A stretch of DNA of 64,000 bases from CAZDVQ01 sp964508975 (GCA_964508975.1 CAZDVQ010000014.1:1-64000); one strand, 5' to 3'; positions 8,653-17,046 are shown, numbered from the stretch's first letter. The notes: a model not told the origin generated them from the letters alone. Numbers and translations: made by a program.

Positions 8653-8687
8653 TAATAATTAATCACTTATAATTAATACCTAAAAAA
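8653..8687. repeat. 7-bp periodic array (TAATNNN)
   Basis: TAATAAT, TAATCAC, TTATAAT, TAATACC, TAAAAAA. Directly followed by a GC-rich element. Confidence 0.75.
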
Positions 8688-8691
8688 GCGC

Positions 8692-8791
8692 CAGGCATGT
8701 GGAGGGCAGCGCCGTAGGCGCTGGTGCGTAGCACGGAGCGATTAGCGAACCCCGGAACACGCCGACGGCGCATCGCGCCGGGGCGCCCAAA
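8692..8791 (+). repeat. GC-rich structured intergenic element
   Basis: It runs from GGCATGTGGAGGG through GGAGCGATTAGCGAACC and GACGGCGCATCGCGCC to GGGGCGCCCAAAAAAA. It is the inverted relative of the 3629-3729 copy. The 8553-8902 gap holds nothing else recognisable apart from the 7-bp array and a weak TATCTTAG promoter-like string near 8870. Confidence 0.85.
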
Positions 8792-8902
8792 AAAATATTC
8801 GCTCATAAGTGAGCACATGTATCGAAAGTGGGAAGTTTGTTTTAATGCTTGAATTTAAAAACAATCCCTTATCTTAGGGCTCCATACCCAAACAAACCGA
8901 AC

Positions 8903-10135
8903 ATGAAACAACTCATTTTACTGTGCCTCTGTTTGGCACAAATTCAGCTGTATGCTGGTGGAGAACTCCTAGATTACAAATTAGTACGCGATTTTTCGGA
9001 AGCCGACTTACAGGCCATGTGGAAAAGCCAGGGCATTCCCAAAGTGGTATCCCCCATTAAAAATGGCGTGCAGGTATACGATATAACCTACACCACCCAC
9101 TGGCACGATGGCAGCGTGATTAAAGCTACCGGCCTGTATTTTGTACCCAAGGCGCCTAAACAAGCCCTACCCCGTTTGGTGTACCACCACGGCACCGTGG
9201 TAATGCCCGCCCGCGATATTGACTATAACGGTGAAAGCACCATCTGCCTCGTTTTTGCCGCAGACGGTTATGCCGTACACTTCCCGGATTACATCGGTTT
9301 GGGCCGTGGCGATAAATTCCACCTCTACCAACACGCCGATTCCGAAGGACAAGCTTCTGTTGATATGCTCCTGGCTATCGAACAACTCAACAAGATCATT
9401 GCGGTTGAGGTGACAGAACAGCTTTTCCTCACCGGCTACTCGCAAGGCGGCCACGCCACCATGGCCACGCACAAGATGATTCAGGAACAACATGCCGACC
9501 GTTGGACGGTCACGGCATCCTCGCCCATGTCGGGCGCATACCACATGAGTGGCCCGCAAAGCGAAACCATGTTCCGCGAATATACCCAACCGCACTACCT
9601 ACCCTATTTACTCCGTGCTTTTGACGAGGTATACCAAGTAGTTGATGGCGACTTTTACAAGCAAACCTTCAAGCCACCTTACGACGAGATGGTGCCACAG
9701 CTCTTCGATGGCCAGCATTCCATCGGTCAAATCAACGACGCCCTGCCCAAAATACCCAAGGATATGGTCCGCGACTCGCTCGTAAACCTATACTTGACCG
9801 ACCCTAACTTTACCTTCAAACTAGCCCTTCAGGCCAACGATCTTCACGACTGGAAACCCGAGGCACCGGTTCAACTCTGCTTTTGCCAAAGCGATGAAGA
9901 GGTATACTACAAAAATGCCCTCTCGGCTTACGAACACATGCGCGCCCGCGGGGCCAAGCACGTGACCAAACGCAGCGGAGGCAAAAAATTTGGCCATTTC
10001 AAATGCGCTGGGTTCTCGGCCATGTACGCCAAAATGTATTTCGATAGCTTCCGCAAAGGCTCAAAACATGGCCGTAAAGGCCCCATTGGCAAACGCTTGA
10101 TTATTTGGCTAGGCCGTAGCATCACCAAGCCGTAA
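8903..10135 (+). CDS. Exported alpha/beta hydrolase (secretory-lipase-like)
   Basis: A 410-aa probable serine esterase or lipase acting outside the cytoplasm. The ATG at 8903 gives a good signal peptide (MKQLILLCLCLAQIQLYAGG). The longer frame from a TTG at 8849 would place 18 residues ahead of it and is rejected. The nucleophile elbow is GYSQGG (Ser in FLTGYSQGGHATMA). Upstream, YHHGTVVMPARDIDY and DYIGLGRGD resemble the oxyanion region of secretory lipases. Candidate acid and base are in CFCQSDEEVYY and KKFGHFKCAGF. The substrate cannot be inferred. It ends just before a promoter for the DUF4350 gene, so it is probably a single-gene transcript. Confidence 0.8.
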   Translation: MKQLILLCLCLAQIQLYAGGELLDYKLVRDFSEADLQAMWKSQGIPKVVSPIKNGVQVYDITYTTHWHDGSVIKATGLYFVPKAPKQALPRLVYHHGTVVMPARDIDYNGESTICLVFAADGYAVHFPDYIGLGRGDKFHLYQHADSEGQASVDMLLAIEQLNKIIAVEVTEQLFLTGYSQGGHATMATHKMIQEQHADRWTVTASSPMSGAYHMSGPQSETMFREYTQPHYLPYLLRAFDEVYQVVDGDFYKQTFKPPYDEMVPQLFDGQHSIGQINDALPKIPKDMVRDSLVNLYLTDPNFTFKLALQANDLHDWKPEAPVQLCFCQSDEEVYYKNALSAYEHMRARGAKHVTKRSGGKKFGHFKCAGFSAMYAKMYFDSFRKGSKHGRKGPIGKRLIIWLGRSITKP

Positions 10136-10162
10136 TACCTTTGTGTAATTTTATTACCTTTG
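10136..10162 (+). promoter_or_regulatory. Two putative -7 elements before the DUF4350 gene
   Basis: TACCTTTG occurs twice, at 10136-10143 and 10155-10162, 19 bp apart and both matching TAnnTTTG. The second ends only 4 bp before the ATG, so use of it would give a nearly leaderless mRNA. The first would give a short leader. Confidence 0.6.
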
Positions 10163-10166
10163 CAGT

Positions 10167-11522
10167 ATGTCAGGATCTAAGGACAATAGGATTGGAATCG
10201 TTATAGGTGTAGCGGCGCTGCTGCTATTCCTGCTGTTCTTTTTTACCCGTGATAAAGGTAATAAGTACGACTGGGTGGAAAGCTACAAAACAAAATCGGT
10301 TCAACCCTACCAACTCAGCCTGCTCCAGACACTGCTCGAGAAATATATGCCCGAGCAGAAAAATAAGGAATTGACCGGTTCACTCGTCAAACACCTGAGT
10401 GCTGAAAAAGGTAACCAAGGTGCAAACTTCCTATTCATCGGCTCCGAGTGCGAGCTCGACATGGATGAATCCGACTCCCTGCTTGCGTTTGTCGACGCTG
10501 GTGGTACTGCCATGATTTCAAGCTTTAATATGCCAGAATATATCATGGAAACCATCTACTACGACCCCTGCGACGAGGATGTAGAAGATGATAGCTACTC
10601 GGAATCTGACTACGAAGAGGATTCTGACTACGAGGAGGAAGAGGAGGAGGAGGTTTTCCGTGACCCTGGCTATGATTATATAGGCGATACCATTGCCACG
10701 CTCAACTTCAATAATGCCAGCTTGGCACTCGACAAAGCATTGAGCATTTCGTACGTTGTTGTCGATAAAAAGGAACTTAATTACTGGCAGTACTGGGTTG
10801 AGGCCGAGGACTGCAACCCGCTTTTCAGCCCAGTTGTACCACTCGGAACCGTGGAGTGCCAAAAGAAAAAGCATGTCAATTTCTTAAAAATACCACACGG
10901 CAAAGGTAATTTTTACTTTCACGCCACCCCGCTCGTTTTTACCAACTTTTGGCTGCGCGATACCACTTGCTACGAATATTGCAGCAAACTACTCAGCCAC
11001 ATGCCCGAGGGCGAGTTGATGTGGAAACTAGGCAGGCACACCTCGCCCAACAACTACAAAGACGACAAGTACGGCGACAAAACACCGCTCCAGTACATCC
11101 TCTCGCAAGCAGAGCTGCGCTGGGCCTGGTATATCCTGCTCGGCACCGCCATATTGTTCCTGCTCTTCCAATCCAAGCGCCGCCAACGCATCATCCCCGT
11201 GGCCGACGAGAACGAAAACACCTCGCTTGTTTTCATCAAAACACTGGGCCGTTTATCGTTCCAGCAAAGCGCCCACAGCAAGCTGGCAGCACAAAAAATG
11301 AAACTCTTCCTGCTGTTCATCCGCAACCGCTACCAAATCAGCAGCAAAACATACGATGAACCCTTCTTTAAACGGCTATCGCTTAAAGCGGAGCTACCTT
11401 TAGAGCAAATCGAGGACCTCTTCAAAACCTGGCGCAAAGTAGAAAAAGCCTACAACCTCGAGACCGATATGCTCGTCACCTTCCACCAAAAAATGGATTG
11501 GTTCTACAAAAATTGTAAGTAG
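10167..11522 (+). CDS. DUF4350 domain membrane protein
   Basis: A 451-aa two-helix membrane protein. One transmembrane segment is at residues about 9-26 (IGIVIGVAALLLFLLFFF) and another near 313-332 (WAWYILLGTAILFLLF). Between them is the DUF4350 region, a GATase1/ThuA-like fold by family knowledge, beginning YDWVESYKTKSVQPYQLSLLQTLL (quoted in part) and including FLFIGSECELDMDESD. The C-terminal cytosolic part is basic and helical. Family members usually sit with MoxR ATPase and DUF58 genes, which are not adjacent here. An unusual insert near residues 130-170 is extremely acidic (DEDVEDDSYSESDYEED, then a run of Glu). Function unknown. Confidence 0.75.
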   Translation: MSGSKDNRIGIVIGVAALLLFLLFFFTRDKGNKYDWVESYKTKSVQPYQLSLLQTLLEKYMPEQKNKELTGSLVKHLSAEKGNQGANFLFIGSECELDMDESDSLLAFVDAGGTAMISSFNMPEYIMETIYYDPCDEDVEDDSYSESDYEEDSDYEEEEEEEVFRDPGYDYIGDTIATLNFNNASLALDKALSISYVVVDKKELNYWQYWVEAEDCNPLFSPVVPLGTVECQKKKHVNFLKIPHGKGNFYFHATPLVFTNFWLRDTTCYEYCSKLLSHMPEGELMWKLGRHTSPNNYKDDKYGDKTPLQYILSQAELRWAWYILLGTAILFLLFQSKRRQRIIPVADENENTSLVFIKTLGRLSFQQSAHSKLAAQKMKLFLLFIRNRYQISSKTYDEPFFKRLSLKAELPLEQIEDLFKTWRKVEKAYNLETDMLVTFHQKMDWFYKNCK

Positions 11523-11544
11523 GTCCATCAAAAGCGCCTCCCCC

Positions 11545-11622
11545 CGCCGCGTTGCGGCGACCCCCTCCACTGCACAGCCGCTATGCGTCTGTTGGTAGCG
11601 GGGGTTAGGCGAGCGAAGCTCG
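11545..11622 (+). repeat. GC-rich structured intergenic element, type A
   Basis: Short copy: GACCCCCTCCACTGCAC, GTTGGTAGCGGGGGTT and the hairpin GCGAGCGAAGCTCGC. Same type as 16375-16511 and 22622-22732. Confidence 0.8.
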
Positions 11623-11625
11623 CCG

Positions 11626-11653
11626 GTTCATTGTTCATCGTTCATCGTTATTT
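11626..11653. repeat. 7-bp periodic array (GTTCATN)
   Basis: GTTCATT, GTTCATC, GTTCATC, GTTATTT. It runs directly into TTTTTGGGCG, the edge of the next GC-rich element, and shares its unit with 3583-3624. Confidence 0.85.
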
Positions 11654-11785
11654 TTGGGCGTGCCCCTCGCAGCGCATGGCGATACGCCATACGCTTTAGC
11701 TCGGGTCGCTACCCTACACGCTCGCTATCCGCTCGGTGCTACGCACCGCCGCCTACGGCGGCGCGTTCCGGGCAGCTCACGCGAA
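11654..11785 (+). repeat. GC-rich structured intergenic element, type B
   Basis: It starts GGGCGTGCCCCTCGCAGC and contains ACACGCTCGCTATCCGCTCG, the hairpins GGTGCTACGCACC and GCCGCCTACGGCGGC, and ends TTCCGGGCAGCTCACGCG. Nearly the same as 20140-20283. A reading frame opening inside it (11736) is an artefact of the repeat. Confidence 0.88.
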
Positions 11786-11822
11786 TAGTGTTCAGTTGTC
11801 CACTCCCCCTAAAACCCACCCC

Positions 11823-13334
11823 ATGCCCTTCAAATATATCTTCCCCATAATATTTACTATAGTTTCATGGTCCCAAGTCACGGCCCAGCAACCCCGACTT
11901 AGTCCATTGGAGCAAAAATACCAGTACTACCGCGACCGCTTTGAAACCCGCTTCATCTCGGTAGGTGAAGAAGCCGGGCAATGCATTCCCGTAACCTTGT
12001 ACCAATGCGATTGCTGGTGCAACAGTCCACGGGTTCAAATGTACGAGGTGGTTGGAAAAAATCGCCGTAGCGTTCAATCTCTACCGTTCTACGCCGATAC
12101 CGCCTGGATTTGTAATTTGTACAAAGACAAGCTTAGCACTACATCGGGGAAAATCAGCCTGGAGGCCGCCGAATGTGGCATCAACATGCAATCGCCCAAC
12201 AAGCGCCACCCCGACGAGGCAGGCGGCTTCATCGACCTCTCCGATCAGCAAGGCTGGGGCGATTATGTCTCGTACCTAGCTACCAGCTACGCCCTACTGG
12301 CCCAAGATAACAGTCCCGAAGGCCAAAGGGCCAAACAAAAAATAGCCCATGATATTTTACTGGCCCTGAAGGCCATACCACGCATCATCCTAAAAGGCTA
12401 CCAGCTATTTGGTCAAATGCCACCGCCCGATAGCTACAATGCCTGGTTTATCCGCAACGACGGAGAAGCCGACGCTTGGAAATACTTTCAACACCTCGAC
12501 GATACGCCTTGGCCTGTACGCTGCGTGTCTGGGCCATACGCCTGCTTCGACCCCAACAACCTATAAGGCATGATTGCCAAGCTCAAGTTTACCAGCCAGG
12601 ATCAAATGGTAGCCATCATCTGGGGTTTAGCCTTCGTGAAACGCTTCATCCCCGCCGAGCTGGAAGTTGAGGGCATCACAATCGTAGGATTTGCCCAACA
12701 ACTGGCCAAGGATATGCTGCAACAACTCTACAAAGCTGGCTGGCGCATAGAAACGCCCGACGGTAAGTTGCTCGGTACCGCCGTGGGCGGTGCCGTGATG
12801 GCCTACGGGTATGGCTTTGACAAATGCGGGGAGTTTATTTACGGCAAGTTGCTGGGCAAGTATAAAGGTCTACCATCGGTTGGCGATAATTTTTACCGTG
12901 GCTTGTGGCGTCGGGCTATTGGTCGGTGGGGCCCAGCCTGGAACAATGTGATGTACCTAGGCCTAGCTACTATAGGCAATGCCCGCGACCAAGACTGGAT
13001 CTACGAGGTATCCATGAAAGAAGGCCGTTATATTTATCCCTTGATGCACGCCCTACTCCACCAGCAAAAATTGAAACCCCTCCAGGCCGGAATCCTCGAA
13101 AACAATATGCTGGAAGCCCTAAACCAAGCACCGTGGGAAGGACCATGTTACCCAGCCATGAACAATAGCTGGTGTAATTGTGCGCCCGCCAAAGGTTGGA
13201 TGGCCCTAAACCGCTGGACTACCCCACACCTAGAACATCGCAATGGTGAAGGTAGCGGTTTACACCTAGGGCAATTTAACGGACTAGATTTTTTGCTAGC
13301 GTATAACTTGTATCAATTGTATTATGGGGAGTAG
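11823..13334 (+). pseudogene. Secreted protein gene interrupted by an in-frame TAA
   Basis: Two adjacent reading frames (11823-12566 and 12570-13334) lie in the same frame and are separated only by TAA-GGC at 12564-12569. Read through, they give one protein of about 503 residues: ...FDPNNL-stop-GMIAKLKFTSQDQ... The N-terminal part has a signal peptide (MPFKYIFPIIFTIVSWSQVTAQ) and a Cys-containing segment (CIPVTLYQCDCWCN). The C-terminal part lacks its own signal peptide and continues as a helical domain ending in a Cys/Trp-rich region (WCNCAPAKGW). A single ancestral gene with a nonsense change, a sequencing error, or two genuinely separate chains are possible; the first two are more likely. 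I do not recognise the family. Confidence 0.7.
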
Positions 13335-13341
13335 TTCAATA

Positions 13342-13554
13342 CTATAATTCATCTAAAAAAGCTTTAGCTGAAGTCGTCTTTAATTTACCTTTCTTAAACA
13401 GTGCTACCTCTTGAAGCCCAGCTTTAATATTGTCGAGTATATGCTGCTTTTGATCTTCATCTGTTTCAATTTTCTTGACATACTGGAGGTTTTTAGCTAG
13501 CTCAATAAAATGGCTATACGCTTTATCTGCAATGTATATAGTTACGTGCCTCAT
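13342..13554 (-). CDS. Orphan antitoxin-like small protein
   Basis: A 70-aa protein with an N-terminal beta segment (RHVTIYIADKAYSHFIELAK), a charged helix and the C-terminal signature FKKGKLKTTSAKAFLDEL. This resembles the small Bacteroidota antitoxins that normally precede a RelE/ParE-type toxin. No toxin follows: the minus-strand DNA beyond the stop runs straight into the convergent gene ending at 13334, leaving 7 bp. It is therefore an orphan, a decayed pair, or a differently functioning small protein. The assignment is by resemblance only. Confidence 0.5.
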   Translation of the reverse strand: MRHVTIYIADKAYSHFIELAKNLQYVKKIETDEDQKQHILDNIKAGLQEVALFKKGKLKTTSAKAFLDEL

Positions 13555-13674
13555 CGTTTTGTTGATTTCAGTTAAAAGATAAACGCATGGTTGACAAACC
13601 TAAAACAGTTTTATCCCTCGCAACGTTACTGGAACCATTGAAAAAATACAATATAAACAAGACCATTGACTTGG

Positions 13675-14025
13675 CTACCGCAACTTATTCAACAACTCTG
13701 ATAAAACACTAACCGACTGCTGTATGGTGTCAACTAGTTTAGGGTCAGCATGATTATTAAAAACAAGTGATTCGTTAAACGAATAATCGCCATGGTTCAC
13801 GTTAATATCCCCTTGCATTTGAATGGGCAACAGGCTTTGCATGGGAACTTTAAAAACCTTGGCAAGGGCTTCAATCCGAGTTAAAGTTATCTCCACCTTG
13901 CCATTTTATAGTTTGCTATAATTGCTTTTGTCAATGCCTAGTTCTTGAGCAACCACCTCTGCTGGGATATTTAATTGGCTGCGGAGCTCTTTTATTTTAT
14001 TGGCAGCTAACTGATTGATTGTCAT
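13675..14025 (-). pseudogene. XRE-family HTH regulator with an in-frame nonsense codon
   Basis: From ATG 14025 the frame reads MTINQLAANKIKELRSQLNI, then a helix-turn-helix (PAEVVAQELGIDKSNYSKL). It then meets TAA and continues in the same frame with NGKVEITLTRIEALAKVFKV. In the XRE family this position is normally Glu (YSKLENGK), so one base change GAA to TAA explains the stop. It falls inside the recognition region, so the truncated 38-residue product would lack most of the domain. The rest encodes a short dimerisation tail with a polar helix (LVDTIQQSVSVLSELLNK). An upstream ATG at 14103 adds an unmatched AT-rich leader. The neighbouring genes are AT-rich and accessory-like. Confidence 0.8.
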
Positions 14026-14272
14026 GTAAATATATTTTAAGTTGACGAATAACGAAACAAATATAGCGTTTTTCGCAAATATTTCATTGATTTTAGCTAA
14101 CACCTTTTAGAAATACAGCGTTATTATTGTATTATCAAATTTGATATACAAGGGATTTTATTGGGTTTCCTTCGGTTTTTACGGCCATAAATTTCGTAAA
14201 ACACCCAAACGAGCATACGCCCTGCCGCGTAAAAGATGGGCATATTTATTTAGGATTTTAAAATTTTAGGTT

Positions 14273-14824
14273 ATGAGAATTTCATTGTTTTTTGCTTTTC
14301 TTTTCCTCTTCGTCTCCTGTGAAGATACTAATGATATCAGCCCAGTTGACTACAGTATGAAACTAGAAAATGAAATGGGGTTGAAGTACATTGGTAGCGA
14401 CCTCTCGACACTCGGAACTGAATTACCTGATGAACTAAAACGAAATGGCACGTACGATGTTTTTTATAACGAATTTAAAGAAAACTTTATAGTAGTTAAA
14501 GCAACGGACAATGGTTCAACCGTTGAAGCTTATGAAGTGGAGAACCTTGTTGCTACTAGAGCTATCACGTTAAAATTTAATGATACCAATTTAGAGGTAT
14601 TGGATAAGCAAGGTATGCTGGCTGAGTTTAATATTGTAGGAGGAAAACTAGAGTATACTCATTCTTCCAAAGGCTTAGGCCCAAGACAGGATGGCGAATC
14701 TTTTGGAGGTTGCTTTAGTAGAAATTGGAATAGCTTTTGTGATGGTTTTGTCAGTTGTGCAACACAGATAACGCATCCCTACTCTGTGGCTAGCGCAATA
14801 GCTGCAGTTTGTGCTTTTTCCTAA
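14273..14824 (+). CDS. Putative lipoprotein with Cys-containing C-terminal tail
   Basis: 183 aa. A lipoprotein signal is visible (MRISLFFAFLFLFVSC, lipobox FVSC, Cys16). The middle is acidic and beta-rich with no recognised domain. The last 45 residues change character: GESFGGCFSRNWNSFCDGF followed by SCATQITHPYSVASAIAAVC. This has four regularly placed Cys, aromatic residues and a small-residue hydrophobic end. Such a tail could be a compact disulfide module or a peptide-like segment; no function can be claimed. The codon use is AT-rich compared with the housekeeping genes. It is followed 12 bp later by a small membrane protein, so the two probably form an operon ending at a strong terminator. 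Confidence 0.65.
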   Translation: MRISLFFAFLFLFVSCEDTNDISPVDYSMKLENEMGLKYIGSDLSTLGTELPDELKRNGTYDVFYNEFKENFIVVKATDNGSTVEAYEVENLVATRAITLKFNDTNLEVLDKQGMLAEFNIVGGKLEYTHSSKGLGPRQDGESFGGCFSRNWNSFCDGFVSCATQITHPYSVASAIAAVCAFS

Positions 14825-14836
14825 AAACTAGAAAAT

Positions 14837-15022
14837 ATGAAAAAATATTTAATTTTATTAGGCTTATCGGCGACCTTGGTAATGATTGGATCATACACTA
14901 AAATTGTCTCAACAACCCCGAATGCTTTAGTCAATCCTATACTTCTTGCTGGCAATGTAATTGGTCTGATTGGATTAATTGGAGTGTTGTTTAGCATTTT
15001 TAGTAAAACTAAGGCGTCTTAG
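14837..15022 (+). CDS. Small two-helix membrane protein
   Basis: 61 aa with two hydrophobic helices (residues about 4-22 and 34-55) joined by a short loop and ending in a basic tail (SKTKAS). It starts 12 bp after the lipoprotein stop and ends shortly before a terminator, so it is probably the second gene of a two-gene transcript. The pattern superficially resembles the first helices of GldL-like proteins, but it is far too short to name. It may be a partner or immunity-type protein for the upstream lipoprotein, which is inference from context only. Confidence 0.6.
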   Translation: MKKYLILLGLSATLVMIGSYTKIVSTTPNALVNPILLAGNVIGLIGLIGVLFSIFSKTKAS

Positions 15023-15043
15023 TCACTTAACTGACTGATTTTC

Positions 15044-15092
15044 TAAGGTGCTTGGAGTATGTCTACAAACAACCCAAGCACCTTATTTTTTT
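15044..15092 (+). terminator. Rho-independent terminator
   Basis: TAAGGTGCTTGG ... CCAAGCACCTTA with an 18-nt loop, followed by eight T's. It ends the lipoprotein/membrane-protein operon. Confidence 0.88.
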
Positions 15093-15137
15093 TCAAAAAT
15101 ATTTATACTTCAATAGATAAGGATTGCTTCAAGGTAC

Positions 15138-16355
15138 CTATTGTTCGGACTTTACCCAATACGGCTCAAAAACTTTAGCAGCAGCAATACCCGACAACAA
15201 CAAGCCGAGCCAAATCAGTACAACAAACAATCCGCTACCTAGGGCAATGCCCAAGCCAATGCCCAATATCAGGTACATCAACAAGAACATCCATAGGCCG
15301 GAGCTGAACAACACGGTGGATATAAACTGCTTGTCTTTAACCTTGTGCTTGGTACGCTGGGTAATATAACGCCCCAAGGGGTAATGCAATACCAAGCCCA
15401 ATAAGGCCAAAGGGTAAATTAATATTTGCCACCAGGTGCTGGGCTTCCATTGAATACCTGGCCGAGTATCCAACTGGGCCTCGGCACTAGATTTAGCTTG
15501 TTGAAACCGTGCTGGGTCAGTTGCTTGCATTTGTACCAAAGCTTGGATAGCCAGTTTTTGCAGGTAGAATGCCTCGTTTAAATCCTTGCCCTCCTTTGCT
15601 GCAACACGGGATTGGGCATGAATAAAATCGTAATCCTCGCCGAGTGTAATATGGATCATCTCCGCTTGGAGTGCATCGCTGAGCACATCGGTGAGTTGGC
15701 GGAGCGCCGCCGCGGGTTGCTCCAGGTAAAGTTTATAGTAAGGCCGCAAGTCGATGGCAGGACCAAAACGCACCAGTACATCGGTGCCCAGGGCGTAAGG
15801 ACTGTTGTAATTTAGCCCCACGGGAACCAGGTACAAGGGCAAGTCAGGTTTATCCTCTAGTGCCTTAAAGGCCAAGCGGGCCAAGCCTTTTTTAAGGGGC
15901 AACAAATTGTGGAAATACGAGCCAGCCCCTTCCGGGAAAATACCCACGGGGTCGAGGCGGCGAAGCACGCCGCTGAAAAAAGCAAACGACTCGTCGTTGG
16001 CGGTCATGCTATCCCGGCCATCGCGCGAACGGTAGATGGGGAACATCTTGAGCGAGATGAGTACCCGACGCATCCAGTTTTTTTTGAACAAATCGGCACG
16101 GGTAGCAAAGTAAGGCGACTTGGGCAGGAAACAAGCCAACAAGAGTGCATCCATGAGGGCGCTCTGGTGGTTGCCGGCATAAATAACCGCAGCATCTTGC
16201 GGGATATGCTGTTTGCCTTCAAATTTAATCTGGCGGTAGTACAAGCGCATGGCCCAACGGACCAGTACCTTTAATATCGGGTAGTGCATGGTGTAATATT
16301 TCAAGAACGAAGGGCCAAAGATATTCAAACTTGGCCATTGCAGCGCTTTAGACAT
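15138..16355 (-). CDS. PlsC-type glycerolipid acyltransferase
   Basis: A 405-aa membrane-associated acyltransferase of the 1-acyl-glycerol-3-phosphate acyltransferase superfamily, probably acting in phospholipid synthesis. The active-site block is AGNHQSALMDALL (His followed five residues later by Asp, instead of the usual four). The glycerolipid-binding block is GIFPEGAGSYFHNLLPLKKG. Two or three hydrophobic helices near the C-terminus (about residues 310-385) anchor it. The start is uncertain: ATG 16355 (MSKALQWPSLNIF) and ATG 16289 (MHYPILKVLVRW) are both plausible. The longest frame, to 16526, reads into a GC-rich repeat and is rejected. Confidence 0.85.
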   Translation of the reverse strand: MSKALQWPSLNIFGPSFLKYYTMHYPILKVLVRWAMRLYYRQIKFEGKQHIPQDAAVIYAGNHQSALMDALLLACFLPKSPYFATRADLFKKNWMRRVLISLKMFPIYRSRDGRDSMTANDESFAFFSGVLRRLDPVGIFPEGAGSYFHNLLPLKKGLARLAFKALEDKPDLPLYLVPVGLNYNSPYALGTDVLVRFGPAIDLRPYYKLYLEQPAAALRQLTDVLSDALQAEMIHITLGEDYDFIHAQSRVAAKEGKDLNEAFYLQKLAIQALVQMQATDPARFQQAKSSAEAQLDTRPGIQWKPSTWWQILIYPLALLGLVLHYPLGRYITQRTKHKVKDKQFISTVLFSSGLWMFLLMYLILGIGLGIALGSGLFVVLIWLGLLLSGIAAAKVFEPYWVKSEQ

Positions 16356-16374
16356 GGAAGAACAGCTAAAACAG

Positions 16375-16511
16375 GGTACAGGAATCGCCACGGAACGGTA
16401 GCCGTGCCGAAACCCGGTCGAGCGTAGCTCGGCCCAACCCCCGCTACCAACGGACGCGCAGCGTCTGTGCAGTGGAGGGGGTCGGCGCATAGCGCCGGGG
16501 GGAGGCGCAAA
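16375..16511 (-). repeat. GC-rich structured intergenic element, type A
   Basis: Reverse-oriented copy: CCCAACCCCCGCTACCAAC, GTGCAGTGGAGGGGGTCGGC and GCGCATAGCGCCGGGGGG. It provides false coding extension upstream of the acyltransferase. Confidence 0.85.
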
Positions 16512-16554
16512 AGACCTTAATTCCAATTAAAATTTTAAAAAAACTTGTACCCTT

Positions 16555-16690
16555 TGCGCGGCGCGGCAATGTCTAGGCCCATTTTTAACGCTTACCGCCG
16601 CGCCAATGGCTTTTGGGGCGCTGTTTACCCCGGGTTGCGCTGCGCTTACCCGCGGCTATAATCATCCCGCTCCTTTGGAGCGGTGGGACA
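16555..16690. repeat. GC-rich block with hairpins (variant)
   Basis: GC-rich noncoding stretch with GGTTGCGCTGCGC and the hairpin CCGCTCCTTTGGAGCGG. It resembles the dispersed elements in composition but lacks their conserved core, so it is a distant variant at best. Confidence 0.5.
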
Positions 16691-16715
16691 AAATGTAAAT
16701 CATTTATTCACAATA

Positions 16716-16742
16716 CACCTAAGCCGCCCAGGTTGGGCGGCT
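16716..16742. repeat. Short palindrome AGCCGCCCAGGTTGGGCGGCT
   Basis: AGCCGCCCA, loop GGT, TGGGCGGCT. A related palindrome (GAGCCGCCAGGTTGAGTGG) lies near 37734, so this is a second, shorter repeat family. Confidence 0.6.
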
Positions 16743-16797
16743 CTACTGCTGTGGTGGTATATCATATCTGGCAGCATTGATATTAGATGTCCAAAAG

Positions 16798-16832
16798 ATA
16801 ATCCATAATCAACAATCCATAATTCAAAATTT
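16798..16832. repeat. 7-bp periodic array (ATAATCC type)
   Basis: ATAATCC, ATAATCA, ACAATCC, ATAATTC, AAAATTT. It lies on the other side of the GC-rich element from the 8-bp array at 17015-17046. Confidence 0.8.
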
Positions 16833-16839
16833 AAACCCG

Positions 16840-17008
16840 CAGCTTCGCTGCGGGTTCCCGCGTTAGCGATGTGGAGCGGTGGCCCGCAGGGCCAGACCGA
16901 GCCGCCGCATTGTAGGGGCAGGGCTTGCCCCTGCCCACGGCGGCGAAGGGCCGAGCGACAGCGAGCCGCGTAACGTAGCGGCGACGCCCTCGGCGGCGCA
17001 ACGCCCAA
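16840..17008 (+). repeat. GC-rich structured intergenic element, type C
   Basis: Full-length copy: TTAGCGATGTGGAGCGGTGG, CCCGCAGGGCCAGACCG, an inserted hairpin GGGGCAGGGCTTGCCCC, CCGAGCGACAGCGAGCCGCG, and the edge CAACGCCCAAAAG. Nearly the reverse complement of 26346-26500. Confidence 0.9.
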
Positions 17009-17014
17009 AAGAAG

Positions 17015-17046
17015 AATAGAACAAACGATGAAATGAGTAAATGACT
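17015..17046. repeat. 8-bp periodic array (AAATGAGT type)
   Basis: AATAGAAC, AAACGATG, AAATGAGT, AAATGACT. It abuts the CCCAAAAG edge of the GC-rich element. Confidence 0.8.

Noticed and set aside
11736..11822. Longer N-terminus of the interrupted secreted-protein gene.
   Set aside because: It begins inside a GC-rich repeat; the ATG at 11823 gives a clear signal peptide.
13587..13712. A 41-codon plus-strand frame (MVDKPKTVLSLATLLEPLKK...).
   Set aside because: Short, overlaps the end of the XRE pseudogene, and has no recognised family; could be chance.
16356..16526. Longer N-terminus of the acyltransferase.
   Set aside because: It reads into a dispersed GC-rich repeat, so the extra 57 residues are artefactual.
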